Source: Amblyomma americanum
Lineage: Eukaryota; Arthropoda; Arachnida; Ixodida; Ixodidae
Direction of reading: 5' to 3'
NCBI RefSeq assembly: GCF_052857255.1
Contig: NC_135498.1
Coordinates: forward strand, 90,314,257-90,378,256
Length of the DNA stretch: 64,000 nt
Position 1 is the stretch's first letter, and the number at the start of each line of letters is the position of its first letter. Position numbers and translations under genes: made by a program. Positions 42,811 through 51,775 of the stretch are shown in pieces. The notes under the pieces were generated by a model, which searched no databases, was not told where the DNA came from, and saw only the letters and a program-made list of their open reading frames with translations.

Positions 42811-43620
42811 ACCTCGTATGATTTGATATGTGTCTCTCAACAATTTGTATGTGTTGCATACGGGCTATAGGTGTCCCAAGTTTGTCTGGTATGAGCTCAA
42901 AAGGGCAGCATATGAGTTATATGCGTCAGGTTAGTTGCCTCGTATGACCACATATATGGAACATACGAGGTCATATATGTCAAGATAAGTGCCTCGAATG
43001 AACACGTACGGGGTGATTTGTGTCACAAATGTATCTCGTATGAACTCCTGAGATATATGTGTCGAGAAGCGTTCCTGGTATGAACATGTGTTTCATACGA
43101 GGTCACATGTGCCAGAGATGTGGGTTGCATGAACTCATATGGGCACAATACGAGTTCATACGCGTTGGAAGGAAGAGGTGCCGTAGTGGGGGCCTCCGGA
43201 ATAATTTTGACCACCGGGGGATCTTTAACCTGCATTGACATCGCACAGCACACGGGCGCCTGGGCGTTTTGCCTCTATATAAACGCCGCCGCCGTGGTAG
43301 GGCTCGAACCCGGGAACTCCGGATCAGTAGCTGAGCGCCTAAACACTGAGCCACCGCGGCAGGTCGCTCTTTCTTTGTTCATTCTTTCACTCCCTCCTTT
43401 ATTCCTTCTCCTAATGGCGCAGTTGAGAAGTCCAACAATATATGAGACATATACCGCGCCATTTCCTTTCCCGAAAAAAAAAATTATTACGCGTTGTGAA
43501 AGTCTCGAGTGAACATATATATTTCGGGTGAACATGTCTCCGTTGAACGCTCCTATGTTGCACTCATGCGCAGACAGGAGGTCCGATCTGCATCTCATCA
43601 GCGTACATATATCTCCTGGA
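42811..43620 (+). repeat. Tandem array of short hairpins, split by a SINE
   Basis: Units start with CTCGTATGA or a variant at 42,813, 42,885, 42,939, 42,993, 43,035, 43,075 and 43,125, and resume after the SINE at 43,503. Spacing is 40-72 bases. Several units are palindromic: CTCGTATG...CATACGAG at 42,939-42,969, and ATGAACTC...GAGTTCAT at 43,129-43,159. A similar stretch is at 48,528-48,660. No coding frame. Confidence 0.8.
43168..43487. mobile_element. SINE-A with inverted 5' half, 9-bp TSD
   Basis: 43,168-43,364 is the minus-strand 5' part (tRNA head at the right end). 43,365-43,487 is the plus-strand 3' part. Together they make one SINE, broken in the CTTCCTTTCTTC region. Flanked by TACGCGTTG at 43159-43167 and 43488-43496. 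This is the signature of twin priming during target-primed reverse transcription. Confidence 0.9.
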
Positions 43621-44184
43621 AACGTTGTCTTTCATGAATTCTTCGCATACAGTCGCGCGCGCTTCGTGAAACGCGGGGAAATGTAGCGACCAAATAGCAA
43701 ATAAGGAATGCGAACCAGAGCATGAAAAATACAAAATAAAACGCTTCGCCTGTTTCACACAATGTTCTCCTTGTTTCTCTGTTTCTGCCCTCTATTTTGC
43801 TTTGAACACCGGTTACGCAAGCCGCCTGTCGTTCGGCGTTTTCAATGCGCTTGGATATACGTTTAGTTGGCACGTAAATATGGCATTCCCTGCTTTGTTC
43901 AGTCACTGTAATGCTATGTAACGAAAAACACCGGCATTTGCTTCGCAGTGCTCAGGGTCTCCGGGTGTAGGAAAAAATAGTCGAGCAGAGAGAAAAACGG
44001 TGCTTCAATGCTTAATAAGCATTGAATTAGCAGTGCAGAGCAAGATTCACAGTACCAGAGGAAAACGAGTTCTTTAGTTCCGTTCCTTAAACTAAGCAAA
44101 TTAGCACTTCATCTCGCATCTTACACTCCAGTTGCAAAGAAATGGAAAGGACAGCGTGATTTTTATCACAGAAAAATAACAGAG
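43621..44184. other. Gene-free stretch
   Basis: Frames on the minus strand (43,598-43,906) lack any known domain. Confidence 0.4.
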
Positions 44185-44222
44185 CAGGTACGTGTGGCAG
44201 TCGCGGAGCAGTGGTTAGTGTA
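44185..44222 (+). repeat. 5' part of a tRNA-like sequence split by a LINE
   Basis: GGCAGTCGCGGAGCAGTGGTTAGTGTA continues at 48,373 as GTGCGCTGCGG...TTCGTATCCGG. Joined, the parts resemble an A-box and B-box tRNA-derived sequence. The last 17 bases are the target duplication of the LINE. Confidence 0.6.
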
Positions 44223-44229
44223 CTTTGAG

Positions 44230-44709
44230 TCCTGTGCTTGCTGCTCAGGAGCCACCTGTCTCCCAACGATCACGAGAGCAGAGCGCCCCTTCTGTAGAGT
44301 CAGTGGAGGCGCTTCAGCCAGTGAATCTGCCACATGCCTTCTGTGCCGGCGATACCTCTTCGTCGCCGGAAGGCGCTTCAGCCAGTGAACATGCCACATG
44401 CCTTCTTTATGTGCCGGCGATGCCCCTTCGTCGCCGGAGTGCAGCAGTGTGTCGCCTGAAGTGTCAGCTTCTAGTGTGTTCGGTGACCTGTCGGATGACA
44501 GCGTGGTTGCGAGTGGCGTGGCCCACTCGGTTTCATGGGCAGAAGCCTTGGCTGTCTCAGAAGAGGCGATGGACAACAGCGCACCTTTGAAGAGCCCTGC
44601 AGATGATGTGTGTGTCGATGGCGATGCGCAGAAAGCACCTGGTGTGGTGGCATTGGGAAAAGGCACCTCAAAACGCTCCGCGATGTCTGTCCTACAGGCC
44701 GCCGATTAG
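44230..44709 (+). pseudogene. LINE ORF1 relic
   Basis: Acidic, Ser/Ala-rich C-terminal segment in the frame 44398-44709, ending at the stop 44707. The near-repeat CCACATGCCTTCT...GTGCCGGCGAT.CC is tandemly present at 44,330 and 44,395. No zinc knuckle was seen. Assignment rests on position just 5' of ORF2. Confidence 0.45.
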
Positions 44710-44762
44710 CGGGGCGGCAGACCCAGTACAGGCGATGGCCTTCAATAACACAAGCAACAAAA

Positions 44763-47700
44763 ATGGCGGGCATAACAGCATTTCAGGTCGCTACCCTTAA
44801 CATTAGGGGTTTGCGGAATCGTCGAAGGCAACATCAGTTAAGGCATCTTTTAAACAAATTGGGTGTGAATGTGGCAGCCGTCCACGAAACCAAGCTGTCC
44901 TCTGATGAGGAGTCTGAAGCTGCTGTCCAGCCTTTTTTGTCAGAATTCAATGTTATCGTTAGTCACTCGAGAGGCTTATCAGGAGGGTGCATGCTATTCC
45001 TGGCCAACACACTGGGTTTACTGCCGTGTCGTATAGCACAGATGATGACGGGCGACTTATCTGCTGTGACCTCTAAATTTCGGGTGTACAGTGGCGAATT
45101 GTTTGTGTTTATACCCCTGTAAAGCGGAGTGATAAAAGGCTATTTTTCCTGTCATTAATAGACCATTTGTCTCGGATCGTAAAATTATCCTGTTGGGTCA
45201 TTTCAATTGTGTTTGTAGGGATGAAGACCGAGCAGTGTTAAGTAAGCGATATGAACATAGTGCTGCTTTACTCACTGATTTGGCATGCGAATACAACCTG
45301 GTGGATGTTGGGAAAGAGAAGGGACATAACATCGATTTCACTCATTTTCAGTGCTCCTCTATTGCTCGGCTTGACAGGATTTACGTTTCAGCAGACGTGT
45401 TATCCAGCGCTTATTGTTACTGTGTGCGGACCATATTCTTCAGTGATCATTGCATGCTGGCTCTTCAGATAGGGAGATACAGTCGGCGCATACTCCATCC
45501 TCGATGGGAACTGTGGAAGCTGAATAGCTGTATGCTCTCAGATGAAATCTTCAAACGTGCTTTGTCTAATTGCTTGAAGGGTACGTGGTCACGCAGTGAC
45601 CTCATTTTTGCAAAAATTGGACTGCTTTATACAAGAAACAAAAACATTGCTATTGAAGCTTCAGCAAGAATCGCGTGGTCGAAATTATTCCGGAGCCCTC
45701 CACTACGGCACCTCCTTCTTCCCTTCTTCTTTCACTCCCTCCCTTGTCCCTTCCCTTACGGCGCGGCTCAGGTGTCCAACGATATATGAGACAGATACTG
45801 CGCCATTTCCTTTCGCCAAAAACAATTAAATTAAATTAAAAAGAGGCATCTTCTTCGAGAGCTTGGCCGTACTTTAGTTGAGCTACAGGATTAGCCCAGG
45901 TGCCTATGTAGAATATATCACTGCTGAAAAAGCAGAGCTGCAGTAGTTTGAAACCGAAAGATACAAAGGGGTCTTGCTAAGATCTACGACTCGTAGATTT
46001 CTGGGTGAGCAACCATCTCGTCGGGCTCTGAGTGGTGAAAGGCAGACTGATCTAGCTAAAGAAATATTAGAAATAAAATATGGTGGTTGCACATACAGTT
46101 ATAGTCCTGGTGTTATTTGAGGCTTTCTTTGACTATTCGGAAGCTGCTTGGTGCTTGTGCGGGCACAAACGTGACACCAGGTTACAGTCACTTATTCGAA
46201 CCCTTGTCCAGACTTGACGATGAGCAGCGTTCTGTAGTGGAAGACCTATCACTTTGGACGAAATTAAATGTGCCATTTTTGACCGGACGGCTCAGAAATC
46301 TCCTGGGTCAGATGGCATTAATAGCGAGTTCTATAAAACATTTTACACTTGCCTAGCGCCTGTTTTTATGGAGGTTTTCCAAGCTTTTTACGATGTTGGT
46401 TTTCGCCCCCCCCCCCACTTTCTATTCTGGGCATACTATATTAATTCCAAAAAGCACAGATTCCAATCGATTGAAAACAGTTGAGAGATATCGTCCAATT
46501 TACCCCTGTGATATAGATTACAAACTTTTTGCAAAGGTTCTTTGCAATCGTCTGCAGCTAGTTGTCGCTCACTTAATAGGTACGCATCAGGTCTGCGGTT
46601 TCAGAGGCCGCAGCATCCAAACCCATATTCATAATGCACGTTTAGTAGTGGAGACAGTATCAGATGAGATCGGACAAGTAGCTCTAATTCAGATTGACCT
46701 TGCCAAGAACTTTAATAAAGTTCGTCACGATTTCTTGTTTGCGGTCTTAGAGCATGCAAATAATGGAGACGTTTTGCTTAGGGGCATAAGACTTTGCTAT
46801 AAAGAGTCCTACACAACGCTAATTGTTAACCAAGAGCTAACCAAACCTATTCCATAGAAATTATCAGTTCGCCAAGGGTTTCCCTCCTTGCTTTTGTTGT
46901 TTACCCTATATCTTGAGCATCTTTGCCTCAGTATTATTACGTGCACATCTATCCGTGGTTTCTCCTTGGCGCAGTGTGAAATTAAGTTTTTAGCCATTGC
47001 AGATGATGTCGCCCTCTTTTGTTCTGACAAAAAAGTGTGCTTGAAGCATTACATTTGACTGAACAGTTTTCAGAGGTATCAGGTGCGGCTCTTAATCTAG
47101 ATAAATTCAAGGGGTTTTGGTTGGGCCATTGGGGTACAACGCCAAGTCATTATGATGGCATAAGCTGGGACTGCGGGTCCATTCACTACCAAGGGGTTCC
47201 TCTTCACCAAATTCGCAACAGTGGTGTCTACTGGGATTCTCAGATAGTCTCCATGAGGCGACAAACCCAGGATTGTATGGGTAGGGAACTATCAATCTTG
47301 GCTTGGGCTCAAGTCTGCAACGATTTTTTATTTGCAAAACTTGCCTAAGTGCAGCAGGTTCTCCACTGTGCGAGGAAGAAAGTGGAGGTGGTGCACAGAA
47401 TATTTGCTACATTCGTATGGCGTTCCCAATGGGAATCCATGCGTCGCGACATCCTTTTTCTTTCTCTAGAGTCTTGTGGAAACGGCTTTGTTTACTTATT
47501 CGAGCATCAGCTTGTCTCGCGTTTTCTTTCTTTTTCAAATCTTTAAGCCATCCTTTTTTAGTAGCCGTGTTTATTAGGCGTCTCAGTGCTCAATTGCCTT
47601 TTCTATTCACACCGACGGGACACACTCGTGATGGGCTTTTACGGGGGTTCCTTAAAGAAGTTGCTGACAAGTTCGATTTCCTCCTGCGCGCTTTTCTTTA

Positions 47701-48239
47701 GACTACCTGTATAGCCTCGCCAGAAGGCAGATGACTCAGAGTATTTGTTCACTGCACCGTTGTATCGGCAGCCTTTTCTGGGGTTCCTTGACACCGCGAA
47801 AACATTCTTTTTTAAGCTGCGCACGTCAATGCTGCCTGTAAAGGCATGGCTTCATACTGAGGAGAAGCTTGCGCCATGGACGGTGTATTGTCGCCTGTGC
47901 AATACACCGCCGACAATTGACCATTGTTTTGTTCTGCGTATTGATGCCATCTTCTACTGGGACATTTTACAACGAACAATTAAGAACGACATTGACATCA
48001 CACACTGCAGCATTCGTTTTTTGCCCGCGGTGAAAAAGAGTGTTGTGCCATATAATCTAATTATGGTGCTGGGACTATTTAGTCTCTGGAAGAGCCGCAT
48101 GGTGGACCGCCACGCTGAATCACCACGGTCGTCGAAATATTTGTTTCGTGAACAATGCGCTTTGGCGCGGGGAGTATATGCTGTCCTGCAAGAACCGCCT
48201 ATCTGGCTCCCCTTTCTTGATGCATGTGTGCCTCCCTGA
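44763..48239 (+). pseudogene. LINE ORF2: AP endonuclease and RT, Tx1/L1-like
   Basis: The ATG at 44763 begins the endonuclease (VATLNIRGL; HETK in place of QET). After a stop at 45,120 and a frameshift it continues at 45,193 with GHFNCVCRDEDR, where GDFN is expected, so a catalytic Asp is lost. HFQCSSIARLDRIYVS and SDHCMLAL follow. The RT (46,393-46,857) has TILIPKSTDSNRL, YRPIYPC and HQVCGFRGRSIQTHIHNA, with IDLAKNFNKVRHD as motif A (AFD to NFN). After a stop at 46,855 come IRGFSLAQCEIKFLAIADDVALF (YADD to IADD) in another frame. The C-terminal part (47,745-48,239) has CRLC...H and WDILQRTIK blocks. Many lesions; inactive. Confidence 0.85.
45672..45838 (+). mobile_element. SINE-A 3' half, inserted in the LINE
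   Basis: Starts at GTGGTCGAAATTATTCCGGAG and ends in CGCCATTTCCTTTCGCC with a short AATTAAATT tail. It interrupts the ORF2 spacer between endonuclease and RT. Confidence 0.9.
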
Positions 48240-48372
48240 CTTCTGATGTTTTGGAAGGAGGGTTCATGCAGGGGTAAGGTAACCTGGTGTTTTGTGCCGT
48301 AAGCGTGCTTAGACTTTTCTTTTCGGCACTATTTCCACGCAATAAACAAACAAATGAGCAGTGGTTAGTGTA

Positions 48373-48435
48373 GTGCGCTGCGGTTATAGAGGGCGGTGCT
48401 TCGTATCCGGTTGGGCATGGTGTTTTTTGTTCGCC
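48373..48435 (+). repeat. 3' part of the tRNA-like target sequence
   Basis: Contains a B-box-like TGCTTCGTATCCGG about 35 bases after the restored A-box. See 44,185-44,222. Confidence 0.55.
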
Positions 48436-48527
48436 CGGTCCTTTTTTTTACTTTCCCAAATTTTATGGCAGCTATTTTATTGTTCCCATTTTTCAATTCC
48501 AGCCAGAGTGTCTCTTTCCCAATAGAT

Positions 48528-48660
48528 TTACATACGAGGCACGTATGACACGTATGGTATATGGGCATGTATCGCATATGTGGGCACGTATCACAAGTAC
48601 GTATCCCCGTAATCTTGTATAGACTAGATACATATGACACATATGTACAAGATTTTTCTA
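48528..48660 (+). repeat. Hairpin-rich CGTATG array, second block
   Basis: Words such as CATACGAGG, CACGTATG and CATATGTG repeat as in 42,811-43,620. The right end forms ATCTTGTA...TACAAGAT (48,610-48,655). Confidence 0.6.
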
Positions 48661-48684
48661 TGGAGGGATGGGTACAGTTGCGCG

Positions 48685-49197
48685 CGCTATTATTTCATGA
48701 TAGAGCAATTATAACACACGCGCACAGCACTAGGCTGACTACAGCTGGAGTGGGGCGTCCAGTTGTTAATCGTGATAGGTAGCACTCGCGGAGCGTTCGG
48801 TCACTGCGCGTAACTACCTGGCGGAAAACAGACGGGGCGTCAAGCCCGTCTGTCCTCTTCATCTGCAACTGATCCTCTTCATCTACAAACAGCCCTTGGT
48901 CGCAGCGCGCCGGAAGGAAAGGCGCCGGTCGATGTCCCGGCCAAGGTACCGCATCGATTTACGCCAAAGAACCTGAGTCCCGTCAAATGACAGTGGCGGA
49001 AGGCGCGCGCGGGCGCGAAACGCAAGCCATGGCCTCCTATTTGTCTGCGCTCAGCGACAGACCGAGGCCGTGCAAGCATTCGTCGACTGCTGTCAGCGCT
49101 CCCTGAAGGCACTCCCGCACGCGGAGCGCCTCGCCCGGTGACTAACGGCACCACAGGGCAATGTCGTCAGCGTATATGGACATGTACAGGCTGTTTC
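48685..49197 (-). pseudogene. LINE relic: RT motif joined to a 3' UTR
   Basis: The right part (48,868-49,197) translates on the minus strand to SIYADDIALW followed by ALTAVDECLHGLGLSLSADK, the RT catalytic box and following block. Stops occur after ALWCR and after SADK. The left part (48,685-48,866) is the reverse complement of the 3' UTR at 17,975-18,130. The sequence between RT and 3' UTR is missing, so the copy has a large internal deletion near 48,868. Confidence 0.7.
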
Positions 49198-49237
49198 ACA
49201 CTTTGAGCGTATGACAGCCGCGCTTCGAGTAAAGCCG

Positions 49238-50047
49238 CAACTCCAACGACACTTCTTGGGCATACGGGCTCAGCGTCAGCGCTCTTGGCGCCGCGAAACG
49301 ACGGGCGTCCAAAGCAGTGCGCATCTCCATGGCACTATAGGCGCTGGCGTGCGTTGCTAGCGCATGTTCCGACGCTGCTATGTTGTTGCCAGACCTTACT
49401 GGCAGATGCTGGCCGAAACACTCTGACTGCCACTCGAAGCTTCCAGCTTTTGAAAGCGTTACAACATGCAGTTAGGCAGTAAGCTGAATTGCCGTTTATT
49501 AAGTGAAGCTTTTTTACAAATATATATGCAACTGTCGCAGTTTTGGTTACAAATATATATGCAACTGCCGCAGTTTTGCTTGGTAGGCGTGGCAAAACCT
49601 CCGCTGCCACTTCTAGCCACAAAGCTGCCTTTATAAGCGTGTTTTTGTGGCTTTTATGGCTCGCCTGCCAGAGCGACGGCCGCCTTTCCACTGCCGCGAT
49701 CAAGCGTCGTTCACTATTTTGTTTTGCGACATAGCGCGAACAGCCTCAGCCCCACACAAAAATGTAAACAGCAAGTGAAAAGCGCGCGAAAAGCCGCACC
49801 GGATGTCGCGCGAACCACGTCCTCTCATTGGTTATGTCTGCCTGAAGTACGCCAATGAGAGACGTGACAGTGAGCAGCTTCCGGCGCTAGCGCGAGCGCT
49901 GGCGCAGATATCTAGCAGTGACAGATCTCGGCGCCTCGCCTAGGTTCGTTGGCGTCTCCTGCAGTGTGCATGCGCAGATCGGTTTCGGCGTACGCCAAGA
50001 GCACCGACACTGAGCGCGTACGCCAACGAAGTGTCGTTGGAGTTGGG
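49238..50047. mobile_element. Non-autonomous element with long terminal inverted repeats
   Basis: The left end CAACTCCAACGACACTTC...CTCAGCGTCAGCGCTCTTGGCG (49,238-49,292) matches the reverse complement of the right end (about 49,990-50,047) over some 55-70 bases with scattered changes. No transposase frame is present in the 0.8 kb between. The target duplication could not be fixed. Superfamily unassigned. Confidence 0.7.
49515..49580 (+). repeat. 33-bp tandem duplication
   Basis: TACAAATATATATGCAACTG.CGCAGTTTTG occurs at 49,515 and 49,548. One base differs within the shown block. Confidence 0.85.
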
Positions 50048-50084
50048 CTTAATGCTGCGGGCGAGAGGCAGCGGGAATTAGTGC

Positions 50085-50280
50085 CTCAATGCGCATGCGC
50101 GGAAAGAGCAGCCGCCGTGTTTGTGTAGCGCATGCGTCTTTGCAGACGATTCTCCCCCGCTGTCGGCGGCAGCGGTTCGCGCAGCGCGGCGGCCACGCGC
50201 TTCCATTTTTCCTCTAAGTGTGAAAGTGCCTGTACGCATGGCGTCGGCTGCTCGTGCGGAGGCAGGCCCGCACCAGCGCC
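50085..50280 (+). promoter_or_regulatory. CpG-rich block with NRF-1-like sites
   Basis: TGCGCATGCGC (near 50,090) and GCGCATGCGT (near 50,128) fit the NRF-1 palindrome, in a locally GC/CpG-rich tract. A short frame beginning ATGGCGTCGGCTGC at 50,238 follows. No splice or domain evidence. It could be a promoter relic or chance. Confidence 0.2.
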
Positions 50281-50365
50281 ATGGCCACATTATGCACAAG
50301 TGATGATAAGACAGAGCACTGCGGAAGCCACATTAAACAGAAGTGATAAGACAGAGCCCTGGGGA

Positions 50366-50592
50366 AAATTGGTTTTTTTGGGAAAGGAAATGGCGCAGTA
50401 TCTGTCTCACATACCGGCGGACACCTGAACCGCGCCGTAAGGGAAGGGATGAAGGAGGGAGTGAAACAAGAAAGGAAGTAAGAGGTATTGTAATGGAGGG
50501 CTCCGGATTAATTTCGACCATCGGGAGGTCTTTAACGTGCACTGACATCGCACAGCAGACGGGCGCATTAGCGTTTCACCTGCATCAAAGGA
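50366..50592 (-). mobile_element. SINE-A copy without tRNA head
   Basis: Tail TTGGTTTTTTTGGGAAAGG at the left; the body runs to GCGTTTCACCTGCAT. The tRNA part is absent. A duplicated AAGACAGAGC block (near 50,309 and 50,349) precedes it. Confidence 0.85.
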
Positions 50593-50813
50593 AGCGGCCG
50601 TGCAGCAGCAGATTTGCGCAAAAGCAGAGCGTGGCAATAACAGTGGGCACTGTAATATTGCAGCCCTGCCGTGACAAGTTTCCAGAATTATAACTTTTGT
50701 GCTTTTTTCATCGAAACCAAATATCTGAGGTTTGCGACCGTTGCTCACTATAGTTCGCCGTTTTTTTGTTTACCTCCCCGTCTCTATGTCGTGCTATTTT
50801 TCGCAGTTTATTA

Positions 50814-51125
50814 ATAATAATTGTTTTTTTGGGGGAAAGGAAATGGCGCAGTATCTGTCTCATATATCGTTGGACACCTGAACCGCGCCGTAAGGGAAGG
50901 AATAAAGGAGGGAGTGAAAGAAGAATGGAAGAAAGAGGTGCTGTATTGGGGGGCTCCGGAATAATTTCGACCACCTGGGGATCTTTAACGTCCACTGACA
51001 TCGCGCAGCACACGGGCGCCTTAGCGTTTTTCCTCCATAAAAACGCAGCCGCCGCGGTCGGGTTCGAACCCGGGAACTGCGGATCAGTAGTCGAGCACCC
51101 TAACCACTGAGCCACCGCGGCGGGT
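50814..51125 (-). mobile_element. SINE-A copy, full length
   Basis: Tail at 50,820 and complete tRNA head at 51,055-51,125 (GTGGCTCAGTGGTTAGGGTG; B-box GGTTCGAACCC). Very close to the 37,603 copy. I could not identify a convincing TSD. Confidence 0.93.
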
Positions 51126-51357
51126 ATAACTCTGGTTTTCGTCTCAGCTGCTTTTTCACGAGCCAAAAGTGTCCATAAGAGGTATTTCATATTAAAGCAA
51201 CTGAATGTAGTTAATTACACGTTGGTTCCTAATTCTGATCAACAAATGCAGATCAGCAAATGCGCACCTTTATCGCTTTAGAAGCGTCATCAGCCCGTAG
51301 CAGTGAAGAGGCTGTCCTCAAAAGCCACATCGCCTAATTGCACACGACCCACTCGTC
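51126..51357. other. Spacer
   Basis: No feature recognised between the SINE and the tRNA. Confidence 0.4.
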
Positions 51358-51429
51358 GGGTGTCTAGTTCAGTCGTAGAGCGCTCGCCTTGCATGCGAGA
51401 AGTCCCGGGTTCAAATCCCGGCACCTCCA
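51358..51429 (+). tRNA. tRNA-Ala (TGC), possibly a pseudogene
   Basis: 72 bases. The anticodon arm is CTCGC CTTGCAT GCGAG with U33 and anticodon TGC. The T arm CCGGG TTCAAAT CCCGG is perfect. The D stem GTTC/GAGC pairs with one G-U. The acceptor GGGTGTC/CACCTCC has two mismatches (positions 4-69 and 7-66) and one G-U pair, which casts doubt on function. The discriminator is A. No CCA is encoded, as normal for eukaryotes. A run of T (TTTTTTTT, 51,499) lies 70 bases downstream; the nearest T-run of five is at 51,458, beyond the usual Pol III distance. Confidence 0.7.
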
Positions 51430-51686
51430 CTGGTCGTATTCTGTTCCTTTGAACCGTTTTTCTATGCTAAAACTTCTCACGCCCACTTAAGACCACGCAG
51501 TTTTTTTTCAACAAGTCCGGCTTGAATGTTTCGAAATGTGTTGCGAGGAGCGTCCTGTGCCAATTCAAGATTCAGCGCTATCGCTCAAGAAGGCGCCATA
51601 GTGAATTGGCTGGTTGAATCTGCTTGCCGCAGTAGTTGGCAAGGTGGATGGCATTCAAAGCAGCTGAACTGCATTGAAAGAAACCG
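51430..51686. other. Spacer
   Basis: No gene recognised. Confidence 0.4.
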
Positions 51687-51775
51687 CAGCGGTGGCCAAG
51701 TTGTTGAGAATTCTCCTCGCATGCGATAGGTGTGGGGTGCGATCCCAAGTGCCGCCGGGTACCCACTGGTGATAC
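51687..51775 (+). mobile_element. SINE-C-like tRNA-derived repeat, copy 2
   Basis: GTGGCCAAGTTGTTGAG, GGGGTGCGATCCC and AAGTGCCGCCGGGTACCCAC match 33,572-33,660. The downstream block GTCTTCGAAAATGGG may be part of the body. Confidence 0.6.

Larger units (their letters stand above)
44223..48355 (+). mobile_element. Tx1/L1-like LINE, near full length, 17-bp TSD
   Basis: Flanked by a perfect GAGCAGTGGTTAGTGTA at 44206-44222 and 48356-48372, which fixes both ends (4,133 bp). Contents: an ORF1 relic, an AP endonuclease, an RT with Tx1-type blocks, a C-terminal CCHC-like domain, and a 3' end of AATAAACAAACAAAT. It contains a 5'-truncated SINE-A at 45,672. Tx1-clade LINEs lack RNase H, and none is seen here. 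Confidence 0.88.

Noticed and set aside
42811..43620. CRISPR-like array
   Set aside because: The repeats are degenerate, spacing is irregular and the sequence is eukaryotic. No direct repeats of constant length with unique spacers.
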